Origin: Nymphalis io
Lineage: Eukaryota; Arthropoda; Insecta; Lepidoptera; Nymphalidae
NCBI RefSeq assembly: GCF_905147045.1
Contig: NC_065888.1
Location: forward strand, 13,211,001-13,275,000
Direction: 5' to 3'
DNA: 64,000 nucleotides
The position numbers and the translations under genes were made by a program. Below the pieces are notes generated by a model. It ran no database searches and was not told the origin of the DNA. It saw nothing but the letters and a program-made list of their open reading frames with translations. This document shows positions 45,656-57,719 of this stretch, piece by piece. Position 1 is the first letter of the stretch. Each line of letters starts with the position of its first letter.

Positions 45656-47191
45656 AATATTTAACACCTCAAACTATTATTATTATTTAAAAAAATTAGT
45701 TACATTGTTTTAAATTATACGCAAATTAAATATGATATCACTTCTAGTTTCCATTTAAACGATTTTTATCTTTTTATCCATTTGAAAAAGTAAATCGAAC
45801 GAACAACCTGACATGATTTTCGTGAGAGAAATAATGAAATCGAATTTTCCTTATAATGAACAAAATAAAAACTTCATCTAGATGTTATGAATTCATAAAA
45901 CGTTCCTCGCAAGGCCGTTTCATTTGCCCGGAGCTTATTTTCTTTTGAATGATCACACGGGTGCTTATTTCAACCAGAAATGTGAACTTTAAATTCTATG
46001 CGATTGAAGAAACATTTTAAAGAATTTTAACAAAACGTTTCTGTCTTCTTTAACTAATATTAAATTTATTACGGGTTAGCTTTTATTAATTCTTGAAGTG
46101 TAAACATCTTAGATACACGGTAGGGGCTGACTGAGACTTCGACCGTCAGACGAGTAAGCGTAAGATTTCGAGTGTCAAATGACCTCGGCGTAACGTTTGT
46201 TATTGTAAATGCGTTAATGTGTGTGTGAGATCGGTACACGGTCTAACTGAGACTGAGAGTTCACATATTTACACGTCAACACTCACACAAATTTTTATTT
46301 AATTCCTTAAAGTTTCATTAATATAATATTATTGTAAAAACGCTCTACGTAGGTATATAGTGTAGAATTACTCTTTTATGTGTCGCTTATCATTCATAAT
46401 ATGATTTTGGAAACTAAATTAAAAGTAGAAGAAACTATTGACGATATTATATTTTTATTATTATTTACCATAACTTGTGTGAGTAAATTTTAATAATAAC
46501 AAATGAACTATTGAAAACAACTGAATAATAATACGTCAAATAAAACGTGCGAGTATGCTCAATATTCGGTCCCGTATTATTTAATTCTACTTTATATTAC
46601 TTGGCTCATTGCTTTGCATCTGTCAAATCTTAAGAGGTATTTACCGCCTGCTTATAGCTTTACTAAGCCAGCCCTTGTTTATAGGGATTAAATATGATTG
46701 TAAAGAGGATAGTTATATCCAGACCTACATTTTTAGCATTTTTCCCGAGGAAATTGGAATACTTGGGCGTTCTAAATTTAATTAAAATTTATTATTATTT
46801 TTTAAGATATGAAATAGTATGATTCGGATATTATAATATTCTGTAGTTTTATGTCATACGTATTTAATTATACTACTAATAATTAATAAAATGCTATTTT
46901 TTTTTCTGATTACACACAAACCTATCCAATCCAATAATCTAATCTATATGGAATTTATTTTCTTATTAACTCTTTTATGTTTAAGAAATCAGGATAAATA
47001 ACAGAAGCAAAGAACAAAAGAGAGAATAACTATAACTATAAAACAAAAACTGAAAAACAATAAACAATTCAAACCAAAATAAGATAAAATTTAATTACAA
47101 TTAAAAAATGAGCTACTTTTTATCCCGGAGTAACGCACGTGCTTTATTTAAAAACTATTTATAACATTTTAAATATTGTCCAGACGTCAAA
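45656..47191. other. Gene-free AT-rich stretch
   Basis: No supported gene. A small C-rich/GT-rich patch near 46110-46260 has no recognisable motif. Confidence 0.4.
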
Positions 47192-47392
47192 CTAATGAAT
47201 ATTCACATCGTATAACCTCCTCAGCATGTTTCGCCACAGATAAAGCGTGAATGCACGCAGCCTAGTACGAAAGCCCGCATCTGTTTTCATGGAATTAGCG
47301 CAAGTCCCATTAGGTCTTTTGTCATCAACACGACGAAACCAGGGATTGTGATAGCATTCCTGATGCCTGAATGTCGACGGGTTAAAATCCAT
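47192..47392 (-). CDS. Candidate small protein or first exon (66 codons), unknown
   Basis: From ATG 47392-47390 the frame begins MDFNPSTFRHQECYHNPWFR and ends YDVNIH. The start context ATCAAAATGG is close to an ideal insect start. The stretch is more GC-rich than its surroundings and its composition (Trp, Cys, His, Arg) is unlike random AT-rich translation. No domain, signal peptide or membrane segment is visible. A possible donor (TACGAT/gtgaat) near the end would make it a first exon instead. There is no partner exon and no family assignment, so it may still be chance. Confidence 0.3.
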   Translation of the reverse strand: MDFNPSTFRHQECYHNPWFRRVDDKRPNGTCANSMKTDAGFRTRLRAFTLYLWRNMLRRLYDVNIH

Positions 47393-48376
47393 TTTGATTG
47401 TAATATTTTTTCTCAATAAATATTTCGAGTTAAAATATTTTAGGAATATATTGAAATACTAACTTTAAAATTCGTAATAACAAATGTTTATACGTTAAAA
47501 CAAATTTAAGAGTACCATTGAATTTTACGTGTATGGGTGCAATAAAATCTTGTAAAAATTGATAAGTTTGAAGTCATTCTACCTTTTTATTATTTTCACA
47601 GTCTGGCTTATGGTATCGAATATAATAAACAGAATAGTTTCATGTCAGTTTTTATTGTTATGTTCAAGCGCATTCCGTTTGGAGTACTTTTGAATAAAAA
47701 AGAAAAAAATATCACCGATTGCTATTCAGGTGTTTTCGCTCAATTCTCAAAATATTGCGTGAATTCTTTAGTTTAAACATTTTTGTTGTTTTAAAGGCTT
47801 GCCGGCAATGTGGATTTTTTTATTAAATATTTATTTTGGTATGCTTTATTGTTTACATTGGAATGTGAAATTTTTAAATATAAAATTGAACTTGGTGATT
47901 TAAAAAACAACAATGTTTTATACCAGTTATTTTATTAAAAAGCAAAAGCGACAATTAAAAAGCAAATACTAAGAAGCATTATATTTTACGGTATATATAT
48001 ACCGTATTTATCGAAATCCATTATATATATACATACATATTTAAGTTTTCTTTGCCGTTGAATATTCCCCAATTGTCGTGTTTAATTGACAATCACTGTT
48101 CAAAGGCAATAATTACTATTTTGAGTTAACAGTGTGAACGAATTGTAACAGTACTGTTTGTATTTCCTCGAAAACAGTAGCAATCATACACGAATCGTTA
48201 GTCGTGCGTGGGACGGAAATGAAAGGTACGTTTAAATGGCTTTCCTTTTGTGTGTATATCAACGTTTATTTTGCTCAATATAACTTAATAATGATGTTGG
48301 GTATCAGGTTACGATATAAAAATTTATAATAAAAAAACGTCTCCTATAAAAAAAATAAGAGCCAAAAATATAGACG
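47393..48376. other. Gene-free AT-rich stretch
   Basis: Nothing supported. If the 47192 frame is real, its promoter would lie at the low end of this interval. Confidence 0.35.
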
Positions 48377-48406
48377 GTTGGCGTGGTTGGTAGATACTTG
48401 CCTTTA
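48377..48406 (+). repeat. Family C SINE head fragment
   Basis: GGTTGGCGTGGTTGGTAGAT then ACTTGCC is the tRNA-like 5' head of family C; the rest is missing. Confidence 0.6.
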
Positions 48407-48419
48407 AATACATTCGATT

Positions 48420-49780
48420 ATATATTTATATATTTATTTATTAGGGAAACATACAGCATATCGTATATTACAACTTAATATAATAATCATATTTTAACAC
48501 TTATGCCAGTTAAGTTTCCACTACTGTTTTAACAGGGAAGTGGACTAATTTTGATGTTACATAAAATATAACTATTTATGACAAAGTAAAATTTTAACGT
48601 AAATATGGTTATGGTTAATTACTAATAAGTATTTTTCACAAGATTATAAAATTTACTTAAACTATTTTTAAACAGATCAATGTGGTTGTATTTTCTATTA
48701 TGACTATTACAAGATCTTAGAATAAAAGAATTTTTGAAATAATTAGTTTTATAAATGGGTATTGAAAAAGTATCCTGAGAGCGAGCGTTAAAACGAGGAC
48801 ACTTAAATAAAATCTCACTGAGCAGATATGGAGAATCAATTAAATTATTTAATATTTTGTAAAGAAACATTTGGTCTCTTTGTTCTCTACGTTCTTCAAG
48901 TGGCATAAAAACAGAGTCAGGAAAAGTAAATTTGTATCGCAACCTCCTGATAAATTTGTTTTGTATATTTTCAATTAGGTTGACATATTTTGCATATTGT
49001 GGATTCCAAACAGTTGACGCATACTCTAAATGTGATCTAACGAAAGCATTGTACAAAATTACAAAGGTATGAATATTTTTAAAATCTGCCCCTTGCCGAA
49101 AGATAAATCCAAGCATTTTATACGACTTCATCACTATTTCCTCAATATGCTTATCGAATATAAGTTTGTTGTCTAGTTGTACCCCAAGGTCTCTCACTTC
49201 GGTTACCCTTTTTAATTTAGTATTAAATATGGAATAGTCAAAAATTATTTGTTATTTTTTTTTCAAAAATGTAATTACACAGCACTTGTCAACATTAAGC
49301 TGCAAATTATTAGCAATGCAATATTGTCCTAATTTATTTAAATCCTCTTGTAAATGAAAACAGTCTTGATTATTTTTTATTATCTTAAAAATTTTAGTGT
49401 CATCAGCGTATAATAAAACTTGAGAATTTTTGAAACAATTAGTTACGTCATTAATAAAAATGTTAAAAAGTAAAGGGCCAAGGTGAGAACCTTGTGGTAC
49501 ACCCGATGTTACAGGAATAAAACTAGACGTATATCCTTTAATAGCAACGGCTTGAGATCTTTCGCGGAGATAAGATGTAAGCCAACGTAGAAGGTCACCA
49601 TGTATACCGATGTTGTTAAGTTTTTGTAATAACAAATTGTGCGATATCTTATCAAATGCTTTCGAGTAATCAGTGTATACGACATCTACCTGGAAACCAA
49701 CTTCCATAGCACTCAATACTGTATGCAAGAACTCACACAGATTGGACTCAGTGGATCGCTTATTAATAAAATCATGTTAG
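48420..49780 (-). pseudogene. 5'-truncated jockey/CR1-group LINE (RT to C-terminus)
   Basis: Reading starts at about 49779 inside the RT domain with HDFINKRSTESNLCEFL. Frame 49728-49252 follows: VVYTDYSKAFDKISH, SGVPQGSHLGPLLFN and the catalytic YADDTKIF. After an interruption near 49200-49260, frame 49197-48622 gives the thumb and C-terminal region (RDLGVQLDNKL, HLEYASTVWNP). The 3' UTR ends in an AATAAATAAATAT-type tail near 48430. The endonuclease and ORF1 are absent. It lies downstream of, and in the same direction as, the LINE at 49830-54110, but is a different family. Confidence 0.88.
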
Positions 49781-50249
49781 TTACAGGTAAGTAGAGGCCT
49801 TAATAATGGAAATATCGTATCATAGACAATTTTTTTTTTTATTTTATTTTATTTATTTTAAGGACCACTAGTAGCTACTACGTTTTAATGACAAATGTAA
49901 AACAATTTAGTGAAAATAGCTAACATGTGAAGCTTTTTAAAGTAGCCACAACAATTACAATATTTGTTTTAAAAATACATTAACACATAATTATAGCAAC
50001 ATGAGTAGAAAGATTAAAAAAAAAAAAAAAAGTCCAAATTGGTACAAATTAAAGATCATAAAAAAATAAACATGCACTTAATAAAATTAAAATTAATAAC
50101 ACAAATAGTTTGAAATTGATATAGGTACAAATTAAAATTAAATAATTCATTAAATTCATGCAAAGTTTACGTTACAAAAAAATTACTAAAAATATACTAA
50201 TTAATACAAAATAAAATTAAGATAACATTATTTATTATTTATTTATTTA

Positions 50250-53119
50250 TTATTTATTTGCATCTCTCAACAATTCTAGCGCCCGTTTACGATAAATCAT
50301 GGCAGAGTCATTAAAAATATCTAGATCTTGACAAAAACCATTGTACAACCGTGATGATCTAGGCATTGGTGCATTACATCTTAATTTCGTTTTTGATATT
50401 CTGACATCAAAAGTGCCCAGAAAACTACGAACATTGCGCCTTGGAATACGATAGTATATCTTTTCAAGTAAGTAAGTACAGTCGATCTCGTTACGAATTA
50501 TCTTAAATAGGAAAGAGAGATCTAATAATTGTCTGCGTACAGAGAGACTATCCATATTAAAGTCTTTCAAGAGATTGCTGTAATTTTTATTAGATTTATT
50601 GTATGAGGTTTTTTGTTTCTGGATAGATGATATACAAATCGCTTCTGTATTCTCTCTATACGCTGACGATGTACATTGTAACAAGGATTCCACACAACAC
50701 TACCGTACTCCAGTACACTACGCACGTAAGCGTTATAGATTATTTTTTTCGTGTTATTCGTGAAGTGTTTACCATTTCTATTTAAAAATCCTAACGTTTT
50801 GGAACTTTTCGTAATTATTTTATTGAAGTGCGGGACAAAAGTAAGCTTGTCATCAAAAATGACACCCAAATCACTTATTTCAAAAACTTCCTCCAACTTG
50901 ATGTTATCAATGCTATATACTGTTTTGATTATATTGAGATTTCGCGTAAATTTTATATGCTTGCATTTACTGACGTTTAATTCCATTTCATTATTTTTAC
51001 ACCAATTATATATAGCATTAATATCCACCTGTAAGAGCTCTGAGTCAGCTAAGTTGTTTATTACTTTTGTTAATTTTAAATCGTCCGCAAATAAAAATAC
51101 TCTACTATAATGTACCGTATCGCAAATATAATTAATGAAGATATTAAAGAGCCAAGGTCCTAAGTGTGACCCTTGAGGAACCCCGGAGCAGGCTTTATAT
51201 AGACTCGAGCTAAAACCTTTTAAGACAACAAATTGTTGTCTATTGTATAAATATGATTTGAACCACTCAAGCATATTACCATTGAATCCGTACTTGCTTA
51301 GTTTTAATAGTAAAATATCGTGCGAAACTTTGTCGAAAGCCTTGGTTAAATCGGTATAAATTGCGTCAACTTGCTTGTGGTTATCAATAGCTGGCACAAT
51401 GAATTCACTGTACGAAACAAGATTTGATGTTGTAGATCGACCCTTTATAAAGCCATGCTGGTTATTATTATTCATTTGCTTTACATGACATTCTAGATAT
51501 GGGTAAACTATTGCTTCAAATACTTTGGCAAAAGTGGAAAGTATGGAAATCGGTCTATAATTCTCAATGCACTCACTACCCTTGGACTTATATACTGGTA
51601 CGATCCTAGCTATTTTCCACTTATCGGGAAAAACACCTGAGCGAAGTGATTCGTTGTATAATAAATATAAAGGGAAACTTAGTACCCATGCACATTTAGA
51701 AATAAATATAGGAGGGATATTATCATAACCTGTCCCTTTAGTTGTATCAAGTCTTTTTAAGTATTGATAAATCTGTCTTCGCGATATTACAAAATTAGTG
51801 AACGCTTCCAAGTCATGTTTACATTGATTATTATAAGATGGTAATGTATATGAACTTTGAGATTGTGTGTAAACAGAAGCAAAATACAAGGCAATTTCGT
51901 TACAAATTTCTGATCCCGATTTCATTATGCCTGGGAGTGCGGTACTATTATCTTGTTTGCCCTTAAGGTATGACCAAAAATATTTAGGATTTCTACTAAT
52001 ATTTTCTTCAACAATCTTAATGTAATTATTGTAGCAAATTTTCGATAAATCTGCACGTTTGCTCAAAAGACGTAATGAAATTTCATCAAGTGGGTTTTTA
52101 TATATTTTGTATTTATTTAAAAAAACTTGTTTCTCTTTATATAAATTTATCATTTCCTTAGTGAACCATGGAGGATATTGTTTACCTTTTTGTTTCTTTT
52201 TTGGTACATATTTTTCGATCAATTTGTTCAAAATTTTATAAAATTTATCGATCATTAGGTTTATTGACTTACAATTACAAAATTCGCTTAACGAATTGAT
52301 ATTATTTAATTCTGAAATTATACTTACGTAGTCAGCTTTAAAATAGTTCTTCTTATCACCAATAACATTACTTTTTAAAGAAGTCCTTGATGAATAAGAA
52401 ACTAATATATCTAAGGGAGGATGGTGGTGATCTGGAGGCACTATTGGCAAAATAGACTTACTAATTTTTATGTTATTATGATTACTGAATATTAAGTCTA
52501 ATATTTTATTATTGTTATTACTAATGTTATTATGTTGAACTAAATTATTGAGAGATGCAAAATCAACTAGCAAATTTCCTAAGGAACTATTAGAAATAAC
52601 ATTATCATCAGTAGCGAACCAATTGATATTACTTAAATTAAAATCACCCACGAGCATAACATTTTGTCTATTCTCTGCAATTCTACTATTAAAATTATTG
52701 ATAAAATTAGATAGCATATTACGGCTGACGGGAGGAGGCAAATAAACTGCACATAATGCAATTGAGTTACACTCATCGTGACAATTTTCTCGTTCAATAT
52801 TTATCCAAAGATCTTCACACTGACTTTCACAAAAACTGAGTCGCATTGATTTCAGTTTATTTGAGACCGCCACTAAAACTCCACCACCATCTTTTTTACA
52901 ATGTAAAAGTAAACTATCACGATCTCTTCTGTATACTGTATAACGGTTGTCGAATACTTCATGGTTCTCTATTTTATTATTAAGCCACGTTTCTGTTAAT
53001 ATAATAACATCATAATTTGTACACGATAAATTGCAGATGAAGTCATGAGTTTTAGTACGGAGACCTCGGACGTTCTGGTAGTATATATTAAGACCGTTGA
53101 ATTTTATAACATGAAACAC
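50250..53119 (-). CDS. LINE ORF2: endonuclease and reverse transcriptase, one frameshift
   Basis: The main frame is 53119-50567 (850 codons). Its N-terminus holds the endonuclease: NIYYQNVRGLRTKT near residues 11-24, TETWL near 42, GDFNLSNINW near 160 and the DHHHPP region near 232. The RT follows: IYTDLTKAFDKVSHD, SGVPQGSHLGPWLFN and catalytic LFADDLKL. The C-terminal part continues in a second frame (from about 50620 to the stop at 50252-50250: LLKDFNMDSLSVRRQLLDLS onward). One single-base indel near the AACAAAAAACC run at about 50612-50625 therefore splits an otherwise intact protein of roughly 950 residues. The enzyme nicks target DNA and reverse transcribes element RNA. Confidence 0.88.
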
Positions 53120-53153
53120 TAAAATGATCTACGAGTTTAGAGAGCAAAGCAAT

Positions 53154-54050
53154 TTACTGGATATTATTCAAAACAGTATGATTTTTTACATAAATACATT
53201 CTGAATGTTCTGTCTTTCTCATAAATACCTTGCCCTGTCTAACCCACACAAATCTGTATTTTTTTTCTTTAGATTTTATTCGAGCTGCTCCATGTAAAGA
53301 CTTAATAGCCGGTGACAAGTGTTCCATAACATATATTGGCTGCTTATCTGCTGCAATACCTATGTGACTTGTGTTAAGTTTATCGTCAGGATGCGATTTA
53401 TTGTAATTGATGACACATGCTAGCATCGTGTCTCTCATTCGTGGTGTGGATAGCTTTACAATCACAGATCTGGGTCTTTTGTCGCTGTTGTTCAATTTTG
53501 CAACTCTAGTACAGTGATGTATATCAGACTCCTTTAGATCACATGATATTGCTTTACTCAGTTGCATTACTGCACTAATTAAATTTTCATTTTTATGCTC
53601 AGGAATCATTTGTATTTCAATGTTATTTGATCGATTATACTGCTCCATAGTATGTATTCGTTGTTGCAAATCAGATGTTACATTTTTTAGTGCATTTTTC
53701 TCTCTTTCCATTTCCGCAATTTTATCGTCGTAACTTGCAATTATTTTTTTAGTAGATTCGTATTCTTCGCTCAAAAAAGTCATCGAGTTTTCAATAGTAG
53801 ATATTTGCTCTTTTATAGGTTTAAGATTTTCTTGAATCATTTTGTTTAACATGTTAGTGATATCATCCAATAGTAAATTTTTAAAGGCCTGAAACTCATT
53901 ACGAATGATTTGTTCAACGTCTTGTTTAGTAAGTTGTTCTGATGCAGGCGACCACTTTTCAGACTGTTTGCTTTTTTGCCGATTTGTCACATTGTAAGAT
54001 TCTGGAGAAGTATTATTTCTTGTTGTTATTATTTTTTTCTGTGGAATCAT
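53154..54050 (-). CDS. LINE ORF1: coiled-coil nucleic-acid-binding protein (298 aa)
   Basis: Intact frame. Residues about 55-150 are charged with heptad-like Leu/Ile/Met spacing, a likely coiled coil (trimer or dimer formation). Residues about 150-290 carry SNNIEIQMIPEHKNENL, RPRSVIVKLSTPRMRDTML, YVMEHLSPAIKSL and KKYRFVWVRQGKVFMRK, the layout of the ORF1 RNA-binding domain that also resembles the FP-protein domain. There is no CCHC zinc knuckle. It should coat element RNA. It ends 34 nt before ORF2. Confidence 0.88.
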   Translation of the reverse strand: MIPQKKIITTRNNTSPESYNVTNRQKSKQSEKWSPASEQLTKQDVEQIIRNEFQAFKNLLLDDITNMLNKMIQENLKPIKEQISTIENSMTFLSEEYESTKKIIASYDDKIAEMEREKNALKNVTSDLQQRIHTMEQYNRSNNIEIQMIPEHKNENLISAVMQLSKAISCDLKESDIHHCTRVAKLNNSDKRPRSVIVKLSTPRMRDTMLACVINYNKSHPDDKLNTSHIGIAADKQPIYVMEHLSPAIKSLHGAARIKSKEKKYRFVWVRQGKVFMRKTEHSECIYVKNHTVLNNIQ

Positions 54051-54118
54051 TCTTACTTAGTAACGACTATAACAGCAACTTCTTAACAGAAAAATAAATA
54101 AACTGAAATAGGTCACCA

Positions 54119-54195
54119 ACAACTTGGTTTTGAACCCTTATCGCTCGTGCGTGGAAGTATGGTTCACACCGTTGGGCCAACGATATGGTTATCGT
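54119..54195 (-). repeat. tRNA-like SINE head, unassigned family
   Basis: On the - strand, box-A-like TGGCCCAACGG is followed about 32 bases later by box-B-like GGTTCAAAACC. No cloverleaf-quality pairing or downstream T run is evident. It looks like a SINE head rather than a working tRNA gene and differs from families A, C and D. Confidence 0.45.
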
Positions 54196-54199
54196 TCAA

Positions 54200-54612
54200 G
54201 TAAAAATTGCGAACTGTATGTACAATATTATAATCTGCGCCTGGAGATTTTATTAAACACCCGCTACAAAAAAAGTTATTCTCTTTGTATCTACCCACTT
54301 CACTGTATATTTTTTAAAGTATTTCTTTGTTTTAAAATAAATTACTAGAACTTTAGGTGTTTTTTAAAATCGTTTTATAAAGCATTTATTTTTATTAATA
54401 CACTACTTTCTTAACTTATTTTGCTCGTAAAATAAGTCACTGCCCTCAGTAAAAGTACCTATATTATATAATTATCGTTTCACCCTTTTGCGTATTAAAC
54501 TTATTCAAACAATAATGTTTTTATATAGATCACACACTGTCTTTGTTATTTACACATATCTACGTTTTATGATTTCAAAACACAGTCCTTATATTTTTAA
54601 AACAATTTTTTT
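54200..54612. other. AT-rich spacer between two LINEs
   Basis: No coding or repeat signal is recognised. It separates the 5' end of one LINE from the 3'-truncated end of the next. Confidence 0.4.
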
Positions 54613-55796
54613 TTACGGAGCTATATAGTTCCGTGCGCTTACGTCGATGACAATCTTTTCAAAAAGTTTTGGAATAACTGACAATTTAGAAATGCCGCGA
54701 TAGTTTTTTATATCGTTTTTATTTCCAGACTTATAAATCGGCGTAATTAAAGTTTTTTTCCAAATAGTTGGTAATAATCCGTTGTCCAATGATTTTTTGA
54801 AAAGCATTGTTAAAGGCACACATAACACTTTACTGCAGTTTTTTAAGAAAATGGGATGTATTCCATCTGGACCATAACCCTTGGATGTATCTATGTTCGA
54901 TAAATATCGTTCTACTTTTTTGTCAACAATCTCGATAGAGCTGATGATAGTCTGATTTGCGCTAGTAGAATAGTGATCCATTGTTTGATTTCCACTATTA
55001 TCCTCAAAAACTGAATGAAAATAAGAATTAAACATATTTGCTATATCGTGTCCATTGTATCCAACTTGAGAGTTAAAATACATTACATTAGGTACAGATG
55101 TATGACCTTTTTTAGTCTTTATATAGGACCAAAACTGTTTTGAGCTAAAACGAATATTATTATTCTCTGCTCGTTCCAGAAACTCATTATAACACGTTCC
55201 TTCTAAGTTTTTTGATTGTAGTCGTAATTCAGAGAACTTGTTATAATCGTTTTGTTGGCCATAAATTTTCCATTTTTTGTGGAATTTTAATTTTTTATTA
55301 ATTAATTTTATCAAGGGTCGCGTAAACCAGCGTGGATATTTATTGATCTCATTTATACACTTAGACGGGACAAATGTCTCTATAATGTGATTTACGATAA
55401 GATAGAACGTATCAACTGCCTGACTAATATCTTTGTTTTTAAATTCGTGTTGCCAGTTGACTTTAGCTAATTCAAAATTAATTTTATCATAATCAGCGCT
55501 GTGAAAGAGACGTACAACACGAATAGCTGGATTTAAATTTCGCTCAATGGTATTCATATCAACTTTAATACAAAAGGAAGGATGATGTTCATCTTCAGGT
55601 TCTGATAAAGGGTCCACACGAAATATGTTACAATTCAGATTGGAAAGTACTAAGTCTAAGAGCCTGTTATTTAAGTTAAGAATATAATTTAATTGTTGTA
55701 ATCCAGTAAAATTCATAAAAACAAATATTTGATGTACAAGGAGACATTCCGAGGGATTTAAAATATAAATTGAATTATTATTATTTAATGACCAAA

Positions 55797-56097
55797 ATGG
55801 ACGAGATGGCCTAGTGGTAAGAACGCGTGAATCTTAACCGATGATCGTGGGTTCAAACCCGGGCAAGCACCACTGAATTTTCATGTGCTTAATTTGTGTT
55901 TATAATTCATCTCGTGCTTAACGGTGAAGGAAAACATCGTGAGGAAACCTGCATGTGTCTAATTTCATTGAAATTCTGCCACATGTGTATTCTACCAACC
56001 CGCATTGGAGCAGCGTGGTGGAATAAGCTCCAAACCTTCTCCTCAAAAGGGAGAGGAGGCCTTAGCCCAGCAGTGGGACATTAACAGGCTGTTACTG
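55797..56097 (+). mobile_element. Young family A SINE inserted in LINE ORF2
   Basis: A complete SINE, nearly identical to 43854-44156. The 11-mer TAATGACCAAA flanks it at 55786-55796 and is repeated at 56098-56107 plus the adjacent base, a clear target-site duplication. It is antisense to the LINE. Confidence 0.93.
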
Positions 56098-56878
56098 TAA
56101 TGACCAAACAGCATCTCGTATATTAAAATCACCTGTAATAATTATATCATCTTGTGAATTTTCTATAATCAAATCAGATATAAATTCAAAGAAATTAAGC
56201 TGTGAATCCGTTTGAGAATTATTCTGTGGAAAGTAACAACAAAAAAGATGCAGAATTTTCCTAATAATACCGCGTTTAGTTATAATTTTTATATAAGTGA
56301 CTTCAGCACTAGGAAAATTAGGGAACTGAACATTTCTCACATCAACATCAATTTCGCGACGGACCGCTATCAGAGTACCACCTCCCTTTGTCATTTCTAA
56401 CTGCTCGTAATCACGGTCGTTACGATAAACATTATATCGAGCATCAAATAATTCACTGTCAAAGATTCCAGGTAAAAGCCAAGTTTCTGTTAGGCAAATA
56501 ATGTCATAATCGCAATTAAGCACGTCTTTATAAAATTGATTAGTTTTAGTCCGTAAACCTCGGACGTTTTGATAAAAAATATTTAAGAACATGTTGAATA
56601 CTTAAAACACAAATAATAATTGTATATATTACATATCTGTAATAAAAATTCCTTCGTAGTTTCTATTTCTAATAAGTCAGAAATAAATGATTCCCGCAAT
56701 GAACGCTGCTCAGATAAAACGAATAAAATCATAAAAGAATATACAACACTAACAATAAAATAATAACTAAAAAAGTCATGAAAATGGACACTAACTAAAA
56801 AAGTAAAGTTGTGAAAAAATACTAACAAAATAAAATTAGACATTTGAAACTTATGTTTTAAATAAAACAATTTCGCAC

Positions 56879-57466
56879 TTATACGATTTTTTTTAAACAA
56901 TCTTCAGAAGTGATGTGCAGGACAGGCGAGCTTTCTGTGCGTCTAACCATAATCGTGCAGTTACGTGCCCAACAAAACAAATAACCCTTTTCCTTTGACT
57001 TACGCTTTGCCTCATTGAATAAACTTTTATTGCGAGTAGAAAGGTGATCATTAACGTAAATTTGATTTTGCATTCCTGAAAATCCTATATCGCAAGCTCT
57101 TATAGTTTTTAATTTTCGAAGCAATGACAAAAAATCGTCTTTTTTGTAACGAGCTTGCATTTTTAAAATAATTGGTTTACGCCTGATGTCATTGGAATCA
57201 TTCTTAGTCGCTACTCTTGTGATAAAGTCTATGTCAGTAACCGGGTTCAAAGGGAAATTGCACTTATCAGCGAGCACTTTTATTAACTGTATAAGATTTT
57301 CGCCTTTCTTTTGGGGAACTCCACTAATTTGGATATTTGAACGTCGAACCCATTGTTTATTCTTGTAATGGCTATCTTTTAAATCTTTCATAGAATTCTT
57401 TAGCTCATTTAACTCCAATTCGATGTTATGTATTTTTGTAACATTGTATTGATATATTGTTATCAT
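56879..57466 (-). CDS. LINE ORF1 remnant (195 aa)
   Basis: It begins inside the coiled coil (MITIYQYNVTKIHNIELELN) and continues with RRSNIQISGVPQKKGENL, DIDFITRVATK, YKKDDFLSLLRKL, IYVNDHLSTRNKSLF and GYLFCWARNCTIMVRR. It is the same domain as in the ORF1 at 53154 but a different family; it is closest to the ORF1 at 61899-62685, sharing SPVLHI and the KKIV terminus. The N-terminal part is missing, probably lost or frameshifted upstream. Confidence 0.8.
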   Translation of the reverse strand: MITIYQYNVTKIHNIELELNELKNSMKDLKDSHYKNKQWVRRSNIQISGVPQKKGENLIQLIKVLADKCNFPLNPVTDIDFITRVATKNDSNDIRRKPIILKMQARYKKDDFLSLLRKLKTIRACDIGFSGMQNQIYVNDHLSTRNKSLFNEAKRKSKEKGYLFCWARNCTIMVRRTESSPVLHITSEDCLKKIV

Positions 57467-57719
57467 TATTACCTTCCCGTTTCATTCAGAAGTGGGATAT
57501 GAAACGTAATCGCCCTAATGAGTCTATTGGCGATTATGTCCGATTATGTACGCCTGGATGGTGTGCAAGAACAAAACCATTCCAGCGAAGCTGAAGAGTA
57601 TCCGCCACCACACGCTAGTAAACTATTCAAAGGTTTGCTTGAAAAAGATATAGGGGGCGATACGTGAACTCGACCATGATAACTTCGCCGCTAAGACATT
57701 TCTAAGGCCATCGTGCAGC

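Larger units (their letters stand above)
49830..54110 (-). mobile_element. Nearly complete two-ORF non-LTR retrotransposon
   Basis: Order on the - strand: short 5' leader, ORF1 (54050-53154), a gap of 34 nt, ORF2 (53119 to about 50250), an AAT/TAAA-rich segment after the stop, and an A-rich end near 49830-49861. The QNVRGLRTKT endonuclease start and RT motifs place it in the CR1/jockey group; it resembles Daphne-type elements, but that name is a judgement by eye. No target-site duplication was found, so the ends are approximate. Confidence 0.85.
54613..57480 (-). pseudogene. 3'-truncated LINE split by a SINE
   Basis: ORF1 remnant 57466-56879, then ORF2 in two pieces, 56592-56108 and 55785-54613, separated by the SINE at 55797-56097. 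The endonuclease start (IFYQNVRGLRTKT), GDFNIRDAVWS and the DEHHPSF region are present. The RT is lost shortly after PKLFEKIV near 54650, so the catalytic FADD block and everything after it are missing. A related copy in the opposite orientation starts at about 61785. Reading across the removed SINE is in register (DAVWSFNNNN), so the LINE was open when the SINE arrived. Confidence 0.88.

Noticed and set aside
55896..56084. 62-codon frame identical to one at 43867-44055
   Set aside because: Both lie in young family A SINE copies; identity reflects recent copying, not a gene.
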